Positions 32,704 through 45,397 of a stretch of 64,000 bases of DNA are shown one piece after another. Every line of letters begins with the position of its first letter. Positions within the stretch are counted from its first letter, which is position 1. This stretch comes from Nyssa sinensis (taxonomy: Eukaryota > Streptophyta > Magnoliopsida > Cornales > Nyssaceae). The notes below the pieces were generated by a model, which saw only the letters and a list, made by a program, of their open reading frames with translations, was not told where the DNA came from and searched no databases. The position numbers and the translations under genes were made by a program. The stretch is from positions 2,466,440 to 2,530,439 of the forward strand of contig CM018048.1 of NCBI GenBank assembly GCA_008638375.1, read 5' to 3'.

Positions 32704-33272
32704 AGGGGTGCAACTCGGACGGATCGAGCTTGGGTTAAGTTATGTTCAAGTCCAAACCTAAGTTCTAAAATTGTCAACCCGAGTCAGGCCCGAACCCGAT
32801 TATTAATTCTATTTTTTAGACTTTATTCATGATCTCTTTAATAAATTACTATATTTTTTTTCTTATTTTGATTATATACTAAAAGCTCTAATAATTTCGC
32901 TCAATTTCTCCTACTAAAAGAAACTAAAAATCGTTAAAATAATTCTTTCAATATAATTTAATTTTGAAAACATGTTAAAGATCAACAAGTTTTTGAAATT
33001 ATAAAAATGTAAATAGTAATTCTTGTAGGAAAATCTTATAAATCTAATGGTGAACAACTAAAGTATAAAAAATATAATATATAAAATATTGAATTCGGTT
33101 CGGGTTGAACTCGGGTTTTCAAAATATCAATCTAAGTCCAATCCTAATTTAAATCGGGCTTGAATTCTTTTGCCGAAACCCAACTCAAAGTATAAAAAAT
33201 GAAGCCCGAGTCTTAAAAAATTTGGGTCGGGTTTGGGTTAGATTCAAGTTGGCCTGCCCAAGTTACACCCCT
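32704..33272. mobile_element. MITE-like element inserted in the last exon of the IF-2 pseudogene
   Basis: The ends are AGGGGTGCAACTCGG and, reversed, AGGGGTGTAACTTGGG. The inside is rich in CGGGTT- and TTGGGT-like words. IF-2 coding sequence stops on one side after QCLE and resumes on the other, leading to RKPKFISSES. The two junctions share CTGGAG/CTTGAAG-like words, a possible worn target duplication. Confidence 0.7.
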
Positions 33273-33674
33273 GGCTCCAGGCACTGGATAACGTCTCCAA
33301 TCTGGAAATCGAAACAATCATGGATCACAAGTCCACACTCATTCCCCTTCCCAACGGTCTCCACATCCTGATTCTCTTATTTCTCCCTCTTTAGGGACAA
33401 TGCAGGATCCTTCAAACACCACTTCCCCACTCCTCAGAAGCCTCATGGTCGATGACTTGGTGAAATGCCCATCTATCACCCGACAGCCAGCAATCTTCAC
33501 ATTGTCTCCCACGGTTTTGCTTCTTCCTTTGAGCCCAAAGATGTTCAGCACCTGGGCCCCCCAGCTACCTGGGTCTCAAAAGTACCAGGGACCTTCTCTA
33601 CTATCATATTCCCAGTGTCCTCCAAAAGTAGAAAGATCACACGATGCAGTTTTATCTACAGCCACTCAAAAGAA

Positions 33675-33682
<8 letters not shown>

Positions 33683-33709
<27 letters not shown>

Positions 33710-33710
33710 T
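33683..33710. repeat. (TA)n(CA)n microsatellite
   Basis: A run of TA dinucleotides followed by CA dinucleotides lies in an intron of the IF-2 pseudogene. Confidence 0.8.
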
Positions 33711-34375
33711 TTAACGTCAAAGCTCACACCCAACAAGAATTAACACACACATTCTCAAAAGCTTTAAACAGTTGAAAACAAATTTAAAATTCATTACAGG
33801 ATCAAGATTGGGAGCAATGAAAGTTCAGTACCTTTATACTGGCTCGAGTTGCTGCCAGACTAACAGAATTAGGTGGAGTCCGCACGTAGAATCCAACTAT
33901 ACATGCACCAAAGGCTTGTGCCAAGTCCACATCAGACTGAGATATAGGGCACCAAAATGGACAACATTCACAAAAACCCGGTAATGAAATTGTAACATTG
34001 ATGAATTGAAGTGGTACCATACTAAAAATTAGGTGCATTTCTCAAAGAATCAGATTTTGACATATTATAATCCATGCAAAAAAGAGCTACAGATTTTCAC
34101 TAACAAAGGAAACCCATTGCTTGTTAACCAGCCATAGAACTGAAAAGAAAACATTCAGGTATTTTACTATCATAATAATTTGGCATACCTGAGCACCATT
34201 CAAACTCTTCAATGCATCTGTGACAGCTTGGACACTGCCCTGCACATCTGCTTTTACTATAATTGGCATTTCAACCCTCGTATCAACCTCTTCTGATGCA
34301 TCTGGAGTTCCTGTCTTCTCTTCATCCATCTTCCTAAGCCTATCTTTCTCAAGCTTCTTTTTCGTCCCAGCACTA

Positions 34376-34720
34376 AGCATCCTAGCTCTCTCCTCAGAAT
34401 CCACGACAACAATATCATCACCAGCCATTGGAAGTCCTTTCAGCCCTTCAATCTCAACAGGCATCGCAGGTCTAGCCGACTCTGTCAACTTCCCCACCAT
34501 ATCCCTAATAGCCCTAATTCTTCCCCACTCTGCACCCACCACCACTAAGCATCCTAGCTCTCTCCTCAGAATCCACGACAACAATATCATCACCAGCCAT
34601 TGGAAGTCCTTTCAGCCCTTCAATCTCAACAGGCATCGCAGGTCTAGCCAACTCTGTCAACCTCCACACCATATCCCTAATAGCCATAATTTTTCCCCAC
34701 TCTGCACCCACCACCACATC
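34376..34720 (-). repeat. 172 bp tandem duplication in the IF-2 pseudogene
   Basis: The segment coding for EIEGLKGLPMAGDDIVVVDS and its flanks appears twice with a 172 bp offset and about five base differences. As 172 is not a multiple of three, the frame is broken. Confidence 0.85.
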
Positions 34721-36370
34721 CTGCCAAGAAACTAAGGTCCCTGCCTACACTGTTGCAGTAGCCAAAGGACCACACCCCCTGTCAAGTCTTGCCTCAACCA
34801 CATAAGCTTGAGCAGGTCCATCAACAAGTGCTTTTAGATCCATCAACTCAGCCTGGAGAAGCAAAGCCTCCTCTAATTTATCCAGCCCAGTTTTCTTTAT
34901 TGCGGATACTTGAACAACCTGGACATCCCCGCCCATCTCCTCCAGCATCAAGCCCTCAGAAGCAAGCTGGTCTCTTATTCTTTCTGGGTCAGCAGCTGGT
35001 TTGTCACATTTATTAATTGCAACAACAATTGGCACATCAGCTGCTTTTGCATGAGAAATGGCTTCAAGAGTTTGGGGCATCACCCCATCATCAGCAGCCA
35101 CCACTAGAACGACTATATCTTGCTCGCATCACACTAAATGCAGCATGACCAGGAGTGTCAAGAAATGTGATTGATGCTCCTGATTGCATGCTAACAACAA
35201 ATGCACCAAGATGCTGAGTTATGCCTCCAGCTTCCTTAGCCGCCGCAGTTATTTGACGCAGAGCATCTAACAGAGAAGTTTTACCATGGTCAACATGTCC
35301 CATGACTGTTACAACTGCAGGCTGAGGTAGAACTTCAGTACCTTCACTAGAATGCAGCCTCCTAACATTGATGCCAACTTCGTGCAAGGATGGATGAACC
35401 TTAAAATTTATTCCTTACAGCTTCCATAGCATCCAGAATATCATGTTGACACCTTCCATAGCATCCAGAATATCATGTTGAACATACAAAATGGTTTTAA
35501 AAAAAAAGAACCAATATTGAGAGCAGTAAGCAGGAATTTTGGGTGATTCAGAACCAATGGAAATGAATGATACTGCTGCCCTTGTTGCAACTCAGAACGT
35601 GGGAAAACTTGGAAAGGGCTAGAGTGACAATAACGTCAACTGGTCAGATCAGTGATGAAAACAAAGATTACTTTAGAGCCCAAGACTGGACCGACCTTTA
35701 ATCAAATAACTACAATCACATAAGTTGATAGAAAAAGGTTCCTTTTCCCCTATCCGCGTTTCTGAAAATATTGACACTCAATTCAGGTTGATTTTGCCCT
35801 CACAGTCAACACTCACAAACCATCAAACCTTGGATGCAATCCATATGCACATCCACAATACTAACAGCACATGAAATGAATGCCACCTCCAGGAAATCTA
35901 TTATGAATTAAATACCCTTCTTTTCCATTTTTGATAACATGTTATCAACTAATTAAAAATGACAACAGCCTGATGTTCACTATTTTTAATTACATTCTAC
36001 AACTAAGAAGAGAAAATACCAGTGCAACCAGCCCTGCAACATCAATGCTGAGAGGGTCAAACTCTGAGTCAACCTTTTCCCCAACATTTAAGAGAATATT
36101 CTGCAGGGTAGAAATGGATTCACCACAATGCTTGGCAAGCTCTACAATAGTCATGCCTTCAAATATGTGAATTGTTCTATCTGGCAAGGATTTGGCAGCT
36201 CTTTTTAATTTAGGAGGCACATAAGGAGCTTCAACAGGTGGTTGTGCCCTGACTCTTTTCACAAACTTCCCTTTTTTGGGAGTCTTTAAACCAAGTGCCT
36301 CATCATTTCTTCTAGCCAGTAGCTCCGGACTCCCATGAAAACACCTGAACCATTTCACCCCAATATTCAT

Positions 36371-37919
36371 GTAAGATACAGAGTCTCTAGATATACCTGA
36401 AGCATTAAAATGAGTCCAACATACTTTCTAGATTCTAGATTCTGCTACCAAAGGCCATGTAAATACCAATCTCTTTATAAAGTTATTTCCCAGAAGAACA
36501 AGTATAATTATGTGATTTGCAAAATGTTACATGTCACAGGAGCTTTTAGTGTGTTTAACCAAGCCCATACACCAAGCAATGGTATAATTTCAAGAGCCTG
36601 TTCTTATCTTCCCCCCTCCCTTCCATCCACTACATACACAAGTACATTACATAAACACATTCATATATATATACATATTCATGTGTAAGCAAATTCTGTT
36701 AGCAAATTGTCTAAAATTCTCAGTGTGTTAGTTTCTCGCATTAGTATAAAAAGCCAAGTTGATCAAAACAGAAGCCGCTTCAGCCAACTTAATCAAGAGA
36801 GGAACCCACTTTAAGTCTAGATTTGACCCATATAAGAGTAGCTATAGAAGTAAACAAACGTAAAAACATAACTAACTACTTAAGAACAAAACCCTGGGCC
36901 ATTAATAAATGATGCAAACTGGACCAACTTAAGATTTCGTTAAATAAAATAAAATAAAAACTACAATACTGTCTGAACTCCAGGAGCCATGATCAAACAT
37001 CACTCCTCAGTAAACATTTAGTTTGAAAGACTTTCAAAAAGTCCACCATCATCTGTTCTAAACTTCCTATATTTAATATGGGCCACTATAATTTCACAAG
37101 TGAAGTACAGTAACATGAAATTCAATCTTTAATCCACTAGATGGAGAATACTGAATCCTAAGATAATATATGTACTGAGTAATGTCCCCATAGGCACTAT
37201 ATTATCATTCTGAAGAAGATATCACCTAACAAAGGGAATTTTAAATTGTGTAATTCATTAACCTTGCTTAAAAATGTAAAGGGCACGCACTTACATGTCA
37301 AACATAGTAAAGAAAAAGGACTTTTATGAAAAGAAAAAGGAATTTTTATGAAAAGAAAAGGGATTTTTTTGAATGTATTAGTCATTCAACTTGCTTAAAA
37401 ATGTAGAGTAAGGGATCTTTTACACATCAAACATGGTTGAGTCAGCGGAAGAAAAGCACAGGACATACCCAGGGGAAGACCATATTTGAGGCTACCATTA
37501 CGTAAGAGTTGAGAAGAGGTAGGTGTAAAGGCAGACTGCAATAGGCAATCATGATAGGAGGAAGTGAATGAACAATTTAAATAAGCCGTCCGTTGATGAA
37601 GGTAAGAGGATGATGGTTTGCTTTTTCTAATTCTATTGCCACTCTATTAGGTTCACTACTAGCAAAGAGAAGAGACGAAAAATTAAACAAGATGAAAGAA
37701 GAATTATCTTTTTTCTCTGTTTAACCAGGTGGAGAGAAAATCAAAAAGGAAAACTCTGCATGTACATTTTATATTCAACTTGTGTTGAAAGTATTTAACC
37801 AACTTTCTAAGTTCTCTCTAGATCTCTTTTATTATGAGGTAAAATTGTCAGTGGGCCCAAGAGGAAAGTCTTACTTCTTCTCTCCACTCAATTTGCTTCT
37901 TTTGTCTCCTCATTTGGTG
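36371..37919. other. Intergenic sequence upstream of the IF-2 pseudogene
   Basis: AT-rich DNA without a recognisable gene. The first IF-2 exon (targeting peptide) would be expected here but was not identified. A short tandem repetition of AAAAGGAATTTTTATG-like words occurs near 37310-37370. Confidence 0.4.
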
Positions 37920-38247
37920 AAACAAACTATTAAATCACCAGTTGCTCTAGCTTAAGCTATTAAACTTTTAGAGTAACTAACTGATTTAACATGGTATCAG
38001 AACTCTCGTTTTAAGAGGTCTTGGGTTCAAGTCTCAGCCCGTGCACTTCTCACCCTATTACGTTAGGGTTAATTCTCGCCCTATTACGTTAGGGTTTGCA
38101 TTCTGTTCTGCCAGTGTGCCGCCTACTCCTTACTCTCCACGTGCAAGACGGGGTTGCACGTGAAGAAGGGTATTAAAACAGCTTGATATACATTGTTGGG
38201 CCTATTCTCTAATAGCTTGAGGTTTTAGAGAAACTAGTGATTTAACA
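37920..38247 (+). mobile_element. TRIM retrotransposon (terminal-repeat in miniature), degraded
   Basis: An LTR-like segment ending GATTTAACA is followed by TGGTATCAGAACTC (37992), the initiator Met-tRNA primer-binding site. The 3' LTR-like segment lies at about 38171-38247, with CTTGATATACATTGTTGG near its start and also ending GATTTAACA. There is no coding capacity. The start of the 5' LTR is worn. Confidence 0.65.
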
Positions 38248-38947
38248 CAAACAATGGAAATGAATAGATTTAAAAAATAAATAAACAACTTTTCATCATG
38301 TGTCCCCTTCTAAAGTGTGTGAGGACAAATTTTAAAGGAATCCTTGGATGAGGACAATTTTTCAAAAGGTGCCCAAGGCATGAAAGCAAGGCAGACCAAA
38401 ATCACTTTGAAGTGCACAAAAAAGAAAGGGGAAAGGGAGAATTCCTTGGCAGGTAAGGCAATGCTCTAAGCACAAAACCGCAAATTCACCCTTGGCTAGT
38501 GAGGCATCCACTTTTTTTTCAGCTATTATGGTCACTTTAAAAAAATTAATCATGTATAGATAATAAAATTTATGTTTAACTTTAAGTTGTGCAAGAAAAA
38601 AAATTAAAAATCAACATTTTATAACATAATGCTTCAATTGAGTAAGAGAAGGCAAAGGAACTTTCAATGGTTAGACTTTTATCTATTTCCAACATATCAA
38701 GAGAGATTTTACTAAACAAAATCATTCTCAAATCACTCAACCTAATAAAGAGAGAGTATGATCCTTACAGTGATAGGTTGATCTTTTTTTATAAAAAAAA
38801 TTCAATTTCCCTAAATTTATTAGTGTTTTAGGGGGAATTTTTTTTAGGGAACTTTTCAATGGTTAGAGTTTTATTTATTTCCAACATATCAAGAGAGATT
38901 TTAACAAAACATTCCTTCCCAAATCACTCAACCTAATAAAGAGAAAG

Positions 38948-39195
38948 TGAGAAATCACCAACTCATCTAAAAGCTCAAGCTGTTAGAGAGCGTGTAACTT
39001 TATTATTATATTCTCTAACACGCCCCCTCACGTGTGGCCACTTTGAGCCTACATGTGTTAATTCATATTTTTAGGGTGACGGTAAGATTTGAACTCAGGA
39101 CCTTTAGCTTACTCTGATACCATAAGAAATCACCAACTCATCTAAAAGCTAAAGCTGTTAGAGAGGGTGTAACTTTATTATTATATTCTCTAACA
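38948..39195 (-). mobile_element. Complete TRIM, 248 bp
   Basis: Two LTRs (38948-39020 and about 39123-39195) begin TGTTAGAGAA on the minus strand. The primer-binding site TGGTATCAGAG (39112-39122) and a G-rich polypurine tract (CACGTGAGGGGGCG, 39021-39034) sit at the proper LTR edges. Flanks GAAAG and TAAAG agree at four of five bases. Confidence 0.8.
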
Positions 39196-40811
39196 TAAAG
39201 TATGATCTTTTTGTGATAAGTTGATTTTAAAAAAAAAAAAAATCAATTTCCCTAATTTTATTAGTGTTTTAGTGGGGGAGGGGGATTTTTTCCTCTCTAA
39301 GCACTTCCCATCAAGGTTTTGTCTAGGAAATTATTTTTATAATCCTAGAATGCTCACTTATTGAAAGAAAAAAAAAAGCAAAACCTAGATTGCTCAAATA
39401 TTGTAGGGTGGAAATGTCATCAACAATTCATCTCTTTTCTATTAAGAAGGTTCTTGATTTACATTCTTTCTCTCTCCAATTAAGTGCTATGCCTTGCCTC
39501 ATAGGATATCAATGCCTTGCCTTACATCCTTGTCTTCAAACACGTTGAGTAGAGAAAATGTTCAATTAGGCTAATTAGTGAACTAATCTTGATTCGGAAC
39601 ATTGCACCAAGGGCCATTGCTTGATGCAAAGGTACAATACTCGGGCTATCAAGCGTGAGAACACAAGGTCAAGTTTAAGAGAAACCACTTTATGCATATA
39701 ACATCAAAGTTAGATCTGTCTTGAGCCTATCCCTCCCAACACTCCACATTTGCAAGACCAACAAATATTACGTAGAATACGGATCGTAATGGTCCATGAA
39801 ATGAAAATGCAATATGTTATATATTCTAAACGTGGTATGATAAGGAATAAGCATACTTATATGACATAGATGCAATACGAAAGGAATATGGCATAAGTGG
39901 AATACGAAAGGAATATGACGTAGGTGAAATATAAAGGGAAAGGTATAATTATATGAGTGTTTCCTTTTTTTTAACCCAAATATGAGTAATTAGAACCAAT
40001 ATCATTGAAGTGTGCAAGTTGTCCACACAGTTATGAGAATTTATTATATTAAAATGAAAAATGAAAAAGGATTGAACTAAGCATACCTATTTATGGTGAT
40101 CTCTTGATTTGCATTGGTCATTTGTTTTTTTTTTTTTTTCTTAAAAGAAAATTTAATGAATTAAGAAAAAAATTATCGATCGCAAGATTTGGTATCCTAG
40201 ATTTTTATTTATTTTTGATCGGTTAGTATCCTAGGAATATAAGTGTTCCTAATTTTAGAACACGCATATCAAGATAGAGATCATTGGGATTATTAGGTTT
40301 TCTGGTAAAAATGCGACCAAAACTAGGTAATAGCCTTTTTTTTAGTGAACTAATCTAGAACAAAGTACTTATTACTTAATAATAATAAACTTGTACTAAA
40401 ATTTTGCAAGAAAAAAGAAAATGATAAAAAACATAAATAAAACATAATGCTTCAATTGAATAAGAGAAGGTAAAGGAATTTTCAAGCATTGGGGTGTTTT
40501 ATTTCCAGCATATCAAAAGAGATCTTATCCTCCCAAAAAACAAAATTCCTTAATCAGTTTAAACGAATAAAGATCTAATTTTCTATTAATTTATTTTCCC
40601 CAATTTTATTATGTTTTAAGGGGCTTTTCTGTAAGGGTTTCACCTTAGGGTTTTGCTTGGCAAATCAATTTAGGACCTTATGTGTGGTCACTATTTAAGT
40701 AATTACTAGTAAACATGGAATGCTCAAGTAATGTACAGAAAAATGTCATCAACAATTCAACATCTTTTAATAAAGAAAGGTTCTTGATTTACGTGTTTTC
40801 ACTTTCAATTA

Positions 40812-41332
40812 TGTAAATCACCAAGTCATCCAAAAGCTTGAGCGGTCGAGAATAGACCAACCATGTACATCAAACTCTCAACACTCCCCCTCACGTGCGA
40901 CCCTGAACTCGCACATGTAACCACACACAAACATGAACAAAGTGCAATTTTGCACAAACAAACTATACAGGGAATAAATGCAAATGGAAAGACTTGAACC
41001 TAAGATCTCTCATAACCAATGCTCTGATACTATGTTAAACTACTAACTCATCTAAAAACTTAAGCTGTTAGAAAATAGGCCAACAATGTATATCAATCTC
41101 TCAACACTCTCCCTTGCGTGCAACCCCGAACTCGCACGTGGAGAAACACAAACACAAAACTGAACAAAGTATAATTTTACACAAACAAACTAAACAGGGA
41201 ATAACTGCAAATGGGGAGACTTGAACCAAGACTTCTCATAACCAAGGCTCTTATACCATGTTAAACAACTAACTGCTCCAAAAGCTTAAGTTGTTTGAGA
41301 ATGGGACAATAATGTAAATCAAGCTCTCAACA
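40812..41332 (-). mobile_element. TRIM concatemer: three LTRs, two internal regions
   Basis: LTRs at 40812-40883, 41033-41105 and 41259-41332 alternate with two internal regions, each having a polypurine tract (CTCCCCCTCACG or CTCTCCCTTGCG on the plus strand) and a worn TGGTATCAGAG-like site. Flanks are AATTA and AATTC, so the whole array probably inserted once. Confidence 0.75.
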
Positions 41333-42203
41333 AATTCATAATTTTTTACTATATTATGTATTTCTTACACAAATGAATTTGAAAAATGAAAAACTTATCC
41401 CTCAAGTATTGAGGGTTATACATTGCCTCTTTGGAAATTGATGCTTTGTCTTACACCATCTTCAAACACATTGTAATGAAGAAAGTGTTCGATTAGGCTA
41501 ATGAGTGAACTAATCTAGAGCTAAGTCCTACTTAATTGTAACCCCTGTACTTTCCAAGGGAAATGCTAGTGAAAGAATAAAATAGAGAGAGTTGATAAAC
41601 ATGGCTGCTATTATCCCCAATAAAAAGGACATGAGAAATAATGGAGATCGAACAAATTCTTATCTCACAAAAAAATAAAAAATAAAAGTATTGGAGATGA
41701 GAAAGATGTTGATTTACTCTACCTAAAGGTCGCCTGGTCAAGACCTTGCAATTATCAGCATTACACAAAACTGGGCAAATGGAGAATTCTGCAACACCAA
41801 AATTTCAGAATAGAAATGATGATAATTCAGAGGGGTTGTTTTGGCAAGTGATGATAATGTGGAATTATACTAGAAACTTTCTACATACAGTTCTACATTT
41901 CTCTTCAACTTTTGAAAATCATCCATAAAGATTTAAAACAAGTTGAAATTGCAGGATAGTATTCACGTTGCCTAGACAAATGGATAGATGAGACACTGTT
42001 GATTGATTAATCATTTCAAACCATGCCAAATTGTAGATGGTTGGAAATTGCATGCTTAACTGACTTAAGGGGTAGACCATCAGTACAATTGTGTGAAATA
42101 ACAAGCTGAAAAAACCGTAAGCTCAGGTAGTAACCTAAACAGATCCACAAATATACCCAACACAAGCAGGAAAAGACGTAAAGTTAAGTTTCATTTTACC
42201 GTC

Positions 42204-43783
42204 TATGCAACTCACCGAAGCAGAAAGAGATTTCACCATGTCTTCGAGGGTAGACAAAGAAATTGATACCACTGCATCTCTTGATGATTTTAAAGTTAAA
42301 ACTTTGGTAAGACAAGCACGAATGCCCTGCAGAAAAAAGGTCCAGGTAAACATTAGAAGTATTATGAGATGGAAAGGTTGCTTCCAAAATTTAAAGCCTT
42401 GAACGATAAGAGGTAGAGGCTGTGGTCAAGTTCTTAGAAGTGACTATAAAATGGAGGCTAGGAGAGATGGAATGGATGATATAAGGTGGCAGATCTTGAA
42501 GACAGGAAAAATTGAAGTGGAGTTCTTTTATTATTTTTAAATTTTTTTGATAAGTGGAGTCCTTATATGAGGAGGCTCTAATTGGTTCTTTGGGGATCTC
42601 CTTCCTTCGGAAAGGGCTTTGGAAGGAAAGTACCTTACAGGGTTGGCTTCCTTAATTGGACAATTTTGTACATGGGAAGATTTTGATGATGGATAATTCA
42701 ATTCTAGAGGGTAAGTTCATTCCCAAATCCCAATTGGTAGTGGCACGTGAAAGGGGATTTGGATTTTTGTAAATAAGGTGAACATAAAGTTAAAATTGTA
42801 ATTTAATAATATAATCGGGGCAGGCCAGGACGGGTTGACCCATCCCCAATTATGGGTTTTTAAGTTCTACTCCCAAATCCGTCCTATCAGGGGCGGGTTA
42901 TATAATAACAAAAAATAATTATAAGCATGAAAATCAATTTAGTTGATTAGTTATGAAATATAAAAAAAAAAAAACTAAAAATTTTGATGCTAAGAGGCAT
43001 TTTCGAGTTCATATTGACCTGAATGTTTTAGTAACCCATTTCAGTTTTTTTTAAAATTATTTTGTTAAGTATCTCTCTTGTATATAAATCTTATAAAAAT
43101 AAAAATCATAAAAATTTTGTATAAATAAATAAAAAGTAAAAGAAAATTAAAAATTTGAAAAAGAAAAAACATAAACAGTCGTAATAGTCTCGTAACGATC
43201 TTGTAACAGTCATAACGGCATGTAACGGCCGATACGGCTGTAAATTTTAGTCACAGCACAGCTATTTGGTCTATATCAGTATTGGAGGGTCAAAAATCAA
43301 TACTAACCTAACGTTTATTATTTAACACCATGATCAGCTTGACTTCTAAATCTAAAGGAACCAGGTAACTCGGAATTTGGCAAAAAGACGTGATTTTTTT
43401 GAAAAATACAAGGAAGCAAAAGATAGGATTGGCTTCGAAATCGGCTAGTATCAGTATTGGAGGGTCAAAAAATCAATACGTAACATAACGGTTATTATTT
43501 AACACCATGATAAGCTGACTTCTAAAATCTAAAGGAACCAGGTAACTCGGAATGGCAAAAGATATGATTGCTTCGAAAAAAAAAATGAAAGCATCTTCTT
43601 TGTGTTATCTTTACACAAAGTTTATGAATATTTTAAGGCTCAAGATGTCGCATTTAAGTCCAATAGAAATGAAAATTTGCATATGCATCTATAAATTGCA
43701 TCAAAGACGCACCTTTTTCCCAAGCTCTCTCTAAGCCATTCATAAGTAAGTCAAACTCTGCGTGATGAGCAAACAAATCAAAG
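42204..43783 (-). CDS. Unassigned exon-like segments (possible small gene)
   Basis: Two stretches bounded by AG and GT look coding. The first, 43713-43783, reads FDLFAHHAEFDLLMNGLERAWEK. The second, ending at 42326 on its 5' side and at 42204 or 42222 on its 3' side, reads GIRACLTKVLTLKSSRDAV then VSISLSTLEDMVKSLSAS; it is amphipathic and helical. A third candidate lies at about 41708-41786. The phases of the first two do not match as I place the junctions (phase 1 against phase 0), so either a junction is wrong or the gene is broken. I do not recognise the family. Confidence 0.25.
43276..43630. repeat. Tandem duplication, offset about 174 bp
   Basis: The words CAGTATTGGAGGGTC, TTATTTAACACCATGAT and AAAGGAACCAGGTAACTC occur twice in the same order. 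The copies differ by several small indels. Confidence 0.8.
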
Positions 43784-43789
43784 CTAGCA

Positions 43790-45366
43790 CAAAAAAAGTA
43801 GAGTCACATATGAATAATAACGATAGCAATTATACGGCAGCGACAAAATGGAGTTGGGAGCAGTATACTCAGAATATTTCTCTCACATTGGAGGTAAAAG
43901 AAGGAAGACAACCAAAAACCTATGGTAGTGATTCCTTCATGCTGTGATGTTTCATATTTTCCGTTAGTCATTTCTTAATTAGTACAAAATAGCAATTCCC
44001 TGCATGATGTAATGTTTCACATTTCAATTACTTACCCATGTCTCCATTGATATAGAATACTGATACCATGCATAAACAATCTACAATAATCCACTACATG
44101 AATTCTTAACTTGAAAAACTTCATATGAAAACTTTAGTCCAGATGCCGTTTACTGACATTAATTTGGGAGGGAATGCACCATCAAAAAAGTTCTACAATA
44201 AGGTATGGAGTCCAATAGAGATTGTCAGAATAGATTTTTAGCATTTGCTAATTGCTATGCTACATGAATCCCGTGTTAAGAAAGGTAAACATTTTGGCCA
44301 GTAACTGAACCCGTCCACATACATGGATATATGAATATGAATATGAATATATATATATATATATATATATACACAACCCTAACTCTTGAAATCAGAAGAA
44401 GACACGCACCAAATGGCAATACGGAGCAGCAAAAATTGTAAAGTAGTATCAGTATTTGGATGACACAATGAGTTTGATTTTTTATGACGAGAAATCCATA
44501 ATTTTGAATCCGAATTTATAGAAAAACACTGCACAATATACCTCAAAACTCCCGTTTGTAAACCCATAAAAGTAAAATCTTAGAAAGAAAAGGAGAAACT
44601 CACAGAGAAGGGCCACAGAATAGAAATCACGGTTTTAACTGGATAAAAAAAAAAACCGCCCGGATTGAAGGTTTTTCAGATATTACAGGTTTTTGTGAAC
44701 AAATTGACAGTAACAACGTGAGATTGGAGCTCCTAGATCGTGCGGTCTTTGCTAACGATTGTACTAGGAAAATGGTTCTTCCTTCTATAGAGTATCAGCA
44801 CACCTGTTGCCCAATAAATCATTCAGAAAAATACTAAAAATTCTTTAAAATAAATTTTTAAAATTAAAAATTTATAATATTTTTTTTTATCTATTTAAGA
44901 TATCCAAATAAAAATAGTATTCTATCTAAAAGTCTAACGGTATATTTCCACTTTCTTAAGTTATATGAAAAACTTAATGATTTTTTTAGATTGAAAGAAT
45001 TTATTTTATGAATTTTTTTGTATTTTTTTTAAAATATATCTTGATGTTATTTAAGTTTAGATAAATATATTTTTTGAAAGTTGAGGTGGAAACAAACAAT
45101 TGGACTTTTTGATAGTAAAAATTTTTTATTTTGACATTTTAAATTGAAAAAAAAAATTATGATAATTTTTTTTAATTTAAAATTTTATTTTAAGCCAATT
45201 TTAGTATTTTTTTTTCATAATTATTCAATAAAACATTCACGTTGTTATGGATGCGATATGCACTCCGTAAATTTTAAAAATTTTAATTTTATAGAAAAAT
45301 TATTTATTAAATATCTCAAACATTTTTGAAATTTACAAGAAAATAATCACATATATATACATCTAG

Positions 45367-45397
<31 letters not shown>

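Larger units (their letters stand above)
32633..36370 (-). pseudogene. Mitochondrial-type translation initiation factor IF-2, intron-containing pseudogene
   Basis: Family pieces occur in order on the minus strand: N-terminal IF2 region (36000-36370, ending FDPLSIDVAGLVAL), GTPase G1 GHVDHGKTS and G3 DTPGHAAF (35100-35390), NKCDKP and following region (34745-35104), domain II and linker (34190-34720), later domains (33800-34030 and 33339-33700), and the C-terminus with RKPKFISSESGAIRTE and TGA at 32633. IF-2 would bring initiator tRNA to the organellar ribosome. It cannot do so here: the frame breaks near 35105 (bases missing directly after DTPGHAAF...MRAR), at a 172 bp tandem duplication (34376-34720), near 33950 and in the last exon, which holds a 569 bp insertion. 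Intron gaps remain, so the copy arose by DNA duplication, not retroposition. Confidence 0.88.
38600..41530. repeat. Segmental duplication with inserted TRIMs
   Basis: Sequence at 38600-39600 recurs, diverged, at about 40430-41530: both contain GCTTCAATTGA(G/A)TAAGAGAAGG, CAACATATCAA or CAGCATATCAA, AATGTCATCAACAATTCA and GTGAACTAATCT in the same order. In addition, 38655-38760 is repeated at 38847-38945 (offset 192 bp). Different TRIMs have inserted into the copies. Confidence 0.65.

Noticed and set aside
34220..34735. Plus-strand ORF of 171 codons over the IF-2 region
   Set aside because: It mirrors the duplicated IF-2 coding segment on the other strand and has only low-complexity Ser/Pro content.
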